Below the pieces are notes generated by a model. It was given only the letters and a program-made list of their open reading frames with translations, was not told the origin of the DNA and did not search any database. Of a DNA stretch of 64,000 bases, positions 59,854-64,000 are shown piece after piece. Source of the stretch: a virus; the IMG/VR virus record IMGVR_UViG_3300028384_000991, positions 92,564 through 156,563 of that record; one strand, written 5' to 3'. Position numbers and translations under genes: made by a program. The stretch's first letter is position 1; every line of letters begins with the position of its first letter.

Positions 59854-60928
59854 AGTCCTCTTTCTTAGGTACAAGGAACTCTTTAATGCCAATAAGATTT
59901 ACATAGGCTGAAATTGTGTCAATGTACCTATCAATATATGGTTGTTGCCTATATGGCATCCAAGGTTTACCTTCTTGGAGTCCTGTATAATCATATTGGA
60001 ATCTATAACACAATCTACCGTCGGTACTTCCTTGCCTACGGTGCTGAGTAATACTGTTATCAAACAAGCACAAGTCACCGTCTTGCTGATACCAATGATC
60101 GTAAATGTATTCATCTACACAAAGATCATTTCTAATTTTTTCAAGTAACTTATCTGCTTCGCCCTGCGACATACCTTTAATACCTGTAACAGTATTAAAA
60201 CTATAGTGTAATCCTGTATGTCCGCCGGGTGATGTAATTACCATTGGAATTTCTTCGTTCTCATGTGGCGCCATATTCTTGTACATTACATTGTCTTGAA
60301 CATCACGTAACCCTGGATTAATTTTTCCCGGAGTAAAGTTATGAATAGCAATCATTTCATCTAACTCACTACGGAAACTCTCCGAAACGCTTTCGTAGTA
60401 ATCTACAGTAGTTAAAAAGCCTGTAGAACTTGCTGTTGTTCCTTTGAATCCTAACAGTGCAACTCCTGGAGCAAAAGCAATGTTACCGCTTTCATTTGAG
60501 TGCCATAGTAACTCACCTTCAGCAAACATACCTAATGGTTTACCATCAGGAGTTTTTTCTCCCGACACTTTAATAATGTCTGCTTGTTCGTCATTGTTCC
60601 ATTCTCTAACACGAATGAATTCTTCAAGACACATACGATCTTCTGGAGACCACGTAGGATCACTCAGTGCCGTTTGTGCTCTACCATCCCAATGCGGGTA
60701 ACGTTCTCTAAAAATAGCATAGGTGCTAAATCTATCTCTACCCCACTTTTTCATAAAGCGAGTATAATGCGATACATCTTTAAAGTTGGTATTTCTAATA
60801 ATAGTAACTAATTCTTTAAGATGGATCTTGCCAATCTCATACCATTCTTCATCTGTAATGTTATCGAAATCTACATCATCGATAAACACTCCAAATCTAC
60901 CACAGCCTGGAATTTTAGATATCTTCAA
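59846..60928 (-). CDS. TauD/TfdA-like 2OG-Fe(II) oxygenase
   Basis: This 360-residue protein has LLWHSNESGNIAF near residue 141, where TauD has WHxD, and FDNSITQHRRQGSTDGR near 300 with the second His and the oxoglutarate Arg. The usual Asp is Asn (HSN), so the iron site may be altered. The family hydroxylates small molecules such as taurine or amino acids. A short membrane peptide overlaps its start. Confidence 0.65.
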   Translation of the reverse strand: MKISKIPGCGRFGVFIDDVDFDNITDEEWYEIGKIHLKELVTIIRNTNFKDVSHYTRFMKKWGRDRFSTYAIFRERYPHWDGRAQTALSDPTWSPEDRMCLEEFIRVREWNNDEQADIIKVSGEKTPDGKPLGMFAEGELLWHSNESGNIAFAPGVALLGFKGTTASSTGFLTTVDYYESVSESFRSELDEMIAIHNFTPGKINPGLRDVQDNVMYKNMAPHENEEIPMVITSPGGHTGLHYSFNTVTGIKGMSQGEADKLLEKIRNDLCVDEYIYDHWYQQDGDLCLFDNSITQHRRQGSTDGRLCYRFQYDYTGLQEGKPWMPYRQQPYIDRYIDTISAYVNLIGIKEFLVPKKEDYA

Positions 60929-61040
60929 TTTTGTCTCCTTTTTGTTGTTCTTTTTCCATTACATGAAACCACACCATAAAGAATACAACAGTAACAACCA
61001 TGCCTATAAAAAATAAACCTATACCTGCACCTGCTGTCAT
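60915..61040 (-). CDS. 41-residue membrane peptide
   Basis: The frame MTAGAGIGLFFIGMVVTVV continues FFMVWFHVMEKEQQ and ends KGDKIEDI. It has one membrane helix. It forms a TAATG overlap with the 122-residue gene upstream and overlaps the oxygenase start by 14 bases. These couplings support it as a real gene. Confidence 0.6.
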   Translation of the reverse strand: MTAGAGIGLFFIGMVVTVVFFMVWFHVMEKEQQKGDKIEDI

Positions 61041-61408
61041 TAAGCGTGTTCACCTCCGGGATCTTTTTCGTCAAAATATATTTTATGTGGATTACCATAC
61101 TTGTCGTGATGGATTGTATAACCACGTTGTCTACCATACGAATGATAACTACCAAACAAATACGGTTTACGTTTTGCTGTTTCGAATGTTGCTACTGTGA
61201 TTGCAATAGCACCAAGTAGAATAATATGTCCTACTGCACTAACGCCAAACACTGTCCAACTACCTACAATCAAACTAAACGCAATACACCACATCCATGC
61301 AAGTACCTGCATGATCATATGGCGTGTGTTAAAGTCTGGAATCTTACTTAATGGATTTTTGTTATGATTCATAACACTATTCCAACTGTTGTAAATAAAT
61401 TCTCTCAT
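61040..61408 (-). CDS. Membrane protein with two helices
   Basis: This 122-residue protein has hydrophobic helices at about residues 31-52 and 60-78 and a Tyr/His-rich C-terminal region. It is coupled to the 41-residue gene. The function is unknown. Confidence 0.55.
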   Translation of the reverse strand: MREFIYNSWNSVMNHNKNPLSKIPDFNTRHMIMQVLAWMWCIAFSLIVGSWTVFGVSAVGHIILLGAIAITVATFETAKRKPYLFGSYHSYGRQRGYTIHHDKYGNPHKIYFDEKDPGGEHA

Positions 61409-61443
61409 TTTATCCTTCTCTTTCTAAGTCCCAACGGACTACG

Positions 61444-62769
61444 TTAGATTTTCTCCCCGACTTCAAATCCACGGAACGTTTTGAACCGCGGAAACCTAAG
61501 CGAATAAGTACCATCTTGATTTTGTGTAATAGCATCTGCTCTAACCTCTACAATATTGCCAATAAGTGTGCTACGATCATTCCAAAAATTATCACGATCG
61601 CTGTCGCTAAACCCACTACCAACATTAACTTTGATAGTTCTTCCGTCATCAAATCCTTCACAAACGAACGCACCAAGTTTACCAACATTCCTGCCTGTTC
61701 CTTCTTCGACATCCTTTACCTCCAATGAAACCTCAATAAATGGTTTCATCTTCAACCAACTATGAGATCGTTTACATTCATAAGGAGCATCCACGTCCTT
61801 AATCATAACACCTTCATATCCACCGTCTACAGCCGCTTTATTTAGGTCTACAAAGCGTTTTTCGCCTTCAGGAGTACTTAGGTCTACATCTTCCCAGTCC
61901 AACGCTTGTACGTGCTTTAAAACGTTACTGTGCTGGTCCACCCATGCCTTAACTGCTTGGCTTCTAAACGATTGTGGTTTGTCCCAGCCACCTTCCAAAA
62001 ACTTATCCAAAGGACACATATCAAATAAATGCAGAACTGCATCAGTGGCATCGCCACCATTCTTTCTGTGTACCTGTTTCATTAGGTCTTGGAAGTTAGC
62101 ACTCATTACTTCACCGTCTAATACCAAATCATATGGTGAAGGGTTATTCTTTAATACTGTTTCAATTTCTTCAATGATGTGTCCAAAGTTATGAAACTGT
62201 TTACCGTTACGACTAAACGTTTCTACTTTGCCATTCTTGCATACTGCAAGAACTCTTACACCATCAAGTTTAACTTCGATTTGTTTTTTACCTACCATTT
62301 TCTTTTCATGGTTAGCACTGTCATGTGCAAGTTGACAAGTAAACACAGGAATTGCATACTGTGGAAACTTCTTAGCAATTTTGTTTACTGTCTTTTCACT
62401 TACACCACAACGTAGATCTTTGATTAAAATTCTTCTATAAAAGCCATTCCACTGTTCTGCTGTTGCTGAACTCATAACAAGTTCAATAGCATCACGTGCC
62501 GCATGGCCTGTAAGTTCTCTTGCGTGTAGTTTTTCTGCAAGTTCTTTGAATACTGTCCAAGGACATCCTTGTGCTGAAAGTACTTCGTTTTCTGGTTTGC
62601 TTGGAACTTGCTTTACACCAAATGTGTATAATGGATCAAGGGCCATCTTAACTCCTTCAAAGAATTCGTCAAGACCCTCTTGCATTGCTTCTTGCAACAC
62701 GGATTCTTTTGCAAGCCTTGAGTTATCTGCTTCAAGTTTTGCAATTACTTCTTGTGGTTGTGTTCTCAT
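61444..62769 (-). CDS. ATP-dependent DNA ligase
   Basis: This 441-residue enzyme seals nicks during phage replication. The adenylation motif I is EVKLDGVR (Lys about residue 166), followed by RNGKQF and DLVLDGEVMS, then EGVMIKDVDAPY and SWLKMKPF in the C-terminal part. These are the standard ligase motifs, and T4 gp30 is about 487 residues. A consensus-like early promoter and AGAGG lie upstream. Confidence 0.85.
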   Translation of the reverse strand: MRTQPQEVIAKLEADNSRLAKESVLQEAMQEGLDEFFEGVKMALDPLYTFGVKQVPSKPENEVLSAQGCPWTVFKELAEKLHARELTGHAARDAIELVMSSATAEQWNGFYRRILIKDLRCGVSEKTVNKIAKKFPQYAIPVFTCQLAHDSANHEKKMVGKKQIEVKLDGVRVLAVCKNGKVETFSRNGKQFHNFGHIIEEIETVLKNNPSPYDLVLDGEVMSANFQDLMKQVHRKNGGDATDAVLHLFDMCPLDKFLEGGWDKPQSFRSQAVKAWVDQHSNVLKHVQALDWEDVDLSTPEGEKRFVDLNKAAVDGGYEGVMIKDVDAPYECKRSHSWLKMKPFIEVSLEVKDVEEGTGRNVGKLGAFVCEGFDDGRTIKVNVGSGFSDSDRDNFWNDRSTLIGNIVEVRADAITQNQDGTYSLRFPRFKTFRGFEVGEKI

Positions 62770-62801
62770 TTGTGCCTCTGTATTCCCTTATTAATAGTTA
62801 T

Positions 62802-62830
62802 AATATACTATCACAGCAATCAAAAGTCAA
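62802..62830 (-). promoter_or_regulatory. Early sigma70-type promoter for ligase
   Basis: TTGACT (62830-62825), 17 bases, TATATT (62807-62802), about 32 bases upstream of the ligase ATG at 62769. Confidence 0.7.
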
Positions 62831-62838
62831 GAGATTTT

Positions 62839-63012
62839 TTACCAAATTCCAATTAATCCCCAACCGTGATTTGCTATTGCGTTCAAAATAATAGCCAAAC
62901 AAGTAAAGATATGCAATACAACCCACACACTACGGATAATCGCCACAGTATCTGCTTTTCTGTCATCATCATATGCTTTGGTTCCTATAGCCTTACACCA
63001 ATATTTCCACAT
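62839..63012 (-). CDS. 57-residue membrane protein
   Basis: The frame starts MWKYWCKAIGTKAYDDD, followed by VAIIRSVWVVLHIFTC and LAIILNAIANHGWG. One or two membrane helices. It ends before the ligase promoter. Function unknown. Confidence 0.6.
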   Translation of the reverse strand: MWKYWCKAIGTKAYDDDRKADTVAIIRSVWVVLHIFTCLAIILNAIANHGWGLIGIW

Positions 63013-63015
63013 TTA

Positions 63016-63588
63016 TTAATCCCATAAACTTTCATAATATTTTCCAAACAGCCTAAAGCCGTTGCTAATGCGGTCCCAATTTTTTTGAATTTCTTCTTTA
63101 GATATTTCACCACCTTCCCAAGGATCCATATCATTGTATTTGCATTCAAAACTATATATCATTTGATCCAATACCCAATCCCAACGTTCAAAATGTTTGT
63201 CGTCTACCTCTCCGTTGGCTTTTTGTTTCTTGGTAAGTTTCTTACCCTGTAGTTCTGCAGGTACATCCTTTGGATCAACATAAGGAGCACCGTGTTTAGT
63301 TTCCTTCAACTGCTTGAGCATAGGTAAAATAATATAAGAAAGTGTAGTATCCATGCTCCAGGTATCCCATGGATCAATTCTTACTTTTACTTTGGTTGTT
63401 CTACGATCAAACCAAATCCAGTTGAATATATTATAAACAGTTTGAACACGATCTTCCAACCATTCGAGAGACTTTTCAAACCGTGTATATTCTAAAGGCC
63501 AATCTATGTAGCCATACTTCTTGTCCATATAGCGTGTGTGAATACGACACGTCAGCCTACTTGGATAATTTGAAATTTTAACCTTCAT
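63016..63588 (-). CDS. Conserved hypothetical protein
   Basis: This 190-residue protein is rich in Trp and charged residues (VDDKHFERWDWVLDQMIYSF). It abuts the small membrane gene downstream and overlaps the 63-residue gene upstream by one base. It is probably a conserved marine phage protein of unknown role. Confidence 0.55.
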   Translation of the reverse strand: MKVKISNYPSRLTCRIHTRYMDKKYGYIDWPLEYTRFEKSLEWLEDRVQTVYNIFNWIWFDRRTTKVKVRIDPWDTWSMDTTLSYIILPMLKQLKETKHGAPYVDPKDVPAELQGKKLTKKQKANGEVDDKHFERWDWVLDQMIYSFECKYNDMDPWEGGEISKEEIQKNWDRISNGFRLFGKYYESLWD

Positions 63589-63779
63589 TAGTAATCTACC
63601 TCTTCAAAACTGTCTTTAATATACGCCATATTGTATTTAGAAGGATAATGTTTTAACAGTCTACCTGCTTCTTCACGTACCGCCTTTGGCACCCGCGGAT
63701 ACTTCTTAGGATCTCGCAAGTCCATTAGGAATCGTTCAACATTTAATACTGCGTTTGTTCTTTCAATTGGTAATGTCAT
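63588..63779 (-). CDS. BPSL0761-like small protein
   Basis: This 63-residue protein starts MTLPIERTNAVLNVERFL and has YPRVPKAVREEAGRLLKHYP. It resembles the BPSL0761 family (MTLPxERxxAV-x-PRVPxxVR-x-LLRHYP). The ATG at 63779 follows GGTGGTAAA, excluding an upstream start. Function unknown. Confidence 0.6.
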   Translation of the reverse strand: MTLPIERTNAVLNVERFLMDLRDPKKYPRVPKAVREEAGRLLKHYPSKYNMAYIKDSFEEVDY

Positions 63780-63780
63780 T

Positions 63781-64000
63781 TTACCACCCTGGTGCTGTAT
63801 AATCTTTGTCTTTTTTATAGTAGGCGAAGCCATCGAGACCGTAAGTAGGGCAGACTAAAATTCTATCTGGTAATCCCATACCGTCTTTCTCTCCGGCTTC
63901 GCCGCATATAAAATATGCTCCACTTTTTTCAGGACTTGAATGTATCCAAATCTTTTTCAGTTTCTGGAATAGTTCATGTTCCTGTTCAGTTATTTCAATC
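63781..64000 (-). CDS. Partial hypothetical protein, truncated by window end
   Basis: The last 72 codons before the TAA at 63781 read IEITEQEHELFQKLKKIWIHSS in the first part (in order: IEITEQEHEL, FQKLKKIWIH, SS), then GAYFICGEAGEKDG, LVCPTYGLDG and end YTAPGW. The 5' end is outside the window. No family recognised. Confidence 0.5.
   Translation of the reverse strand, partial: IEITEQEHELFQKLKKIWIHSSPEKSGAYFICGEAGEKDGMGLPDRILVCPTYGLDGFAYYKKDKDYTAPGW

Noticed and set aside
61424-61437. AGTCC/GGACT hairpin after the ligase stop
   Set aside because: Short stem with no T-run; it may be chance.
1-64000. tRNA genes or CRISPR arrays
   Set aside because: I saw no T-loop/acceptor pattern that could be folded and no regularly spaced direct repeats. 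A tRNA search program would be needed to exclude degenerate tRNAs.
1-64000. Cyanophage origin
   Set aside because: No photosystem, high-light or phycobilisome genes are visible, though this window is only part of a genome.

Overview
The window reads as part of the genome of a marine T4-like myovirus, probably one infecting a heterotrophic alphaproteobacterium such as SAR11 (a pelagimyophage-like virus). The evidence is an AT-rich sequence, tightly packed and often overlapping genes almost all on the minus strand, and the T4 replisome genes gp43 (DNA polymerase), gp44 (clamp loader) and gp45 (clamp) with an ATP-dependent DNA ligase. The accessory set (PhoH, MazG-like, ThyX, dCMP deaminase, GroES-like, 2OG-Fe(II) oxygenases) is typical of marine T4-like phages. 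No photosynthesis gene is visible, which argues weakly against a cyanophage. Host and virus group are inferences; no database was searched.

Layout, left to right. 0-6 kb: a DNA-modification and repair block with a glycosyltransferase, a possible divergent T-fold protein, DpdA-like guanine transglycosylase, sliding clamp, nucleotide-sugar epimerase, MBD4-like glycosylase and cupin. 6.3-9.6 kb: exonuclease and DNA polymerase. 9.6-12.4 kb: small membrane proteins, a HAD phosphatase and a DsbA-like protein. 12.4-18.2 kb: probable head-internal or virion proteins, several sharing a short N-terminal signature. 18.2-21.9 kb: proteostasis genes (ClpA-like unfoldase, peptide deformylase, DnaJ/CbpA-like). 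21.9-24.1 kb: lysis cassette (GH108 lysozyme, coiled-coil inner-membrane spanin candidate, two lipoproteins, two membrane proteins). 25.5-26.3 kb: PhoH on the plus strand. 26.3-32.4 kb: nucleotide metabolism, parvulin, ferredoxin, gp44, MazG-like, GroES-like and a DnaE palm fragment. 32.6-47.5 kb: large fibre, baseplate and adhesion proteins, including a subtilisin-like protease ending in a cupredoxin-like domain and a 2221-residue protein. 47.5-53.3 kb: IscA-like protein, Cu/Zn superoxide dismutase, a broken UV endonuclease gene, sugar-related enzymes and a QueD homologue. 53.3-56.5 kb: one large fibre gene on the plus strand. 56.5-64 kb: another structural protein, a TauD-like oxygenase, DNA ligase and small conserved proteins.

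Two promoter classes can be seen. Early sigma70-type promoters (TTGACA or TTGACT, 16-17 bp, TATAAT-like) precede gp45, the DsbA-like gene, dnaJ, a nucleotidyltransferase, the DnaE fragment, uvsE, queD, a 429-residue protein and ligase. T4-type late boxes (consensus GATAAATA/TATAAATA) precede most structural genes and lysis-region genes. The most unusual signal is that in both classes the -10 element often lies exactly one promoter-to-start distance from the ATG (N6 after TATAAT-like boxes, N5 after late boxes), with no clear Shine-Dalgarno sequence in most cases. This predicts leaderless mRNAs.

The genes fit a lytic programme. An early phase replicates and probably modifies DNA with 7-deazaguanine derivatives and supplies nucleotides. 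A middle set adjusts host protein folding, translation and redox chemistry. A late phase builds fibres and lyses the cell. Terminase, portal, major capsid, helicase and primase genes are not in this window.
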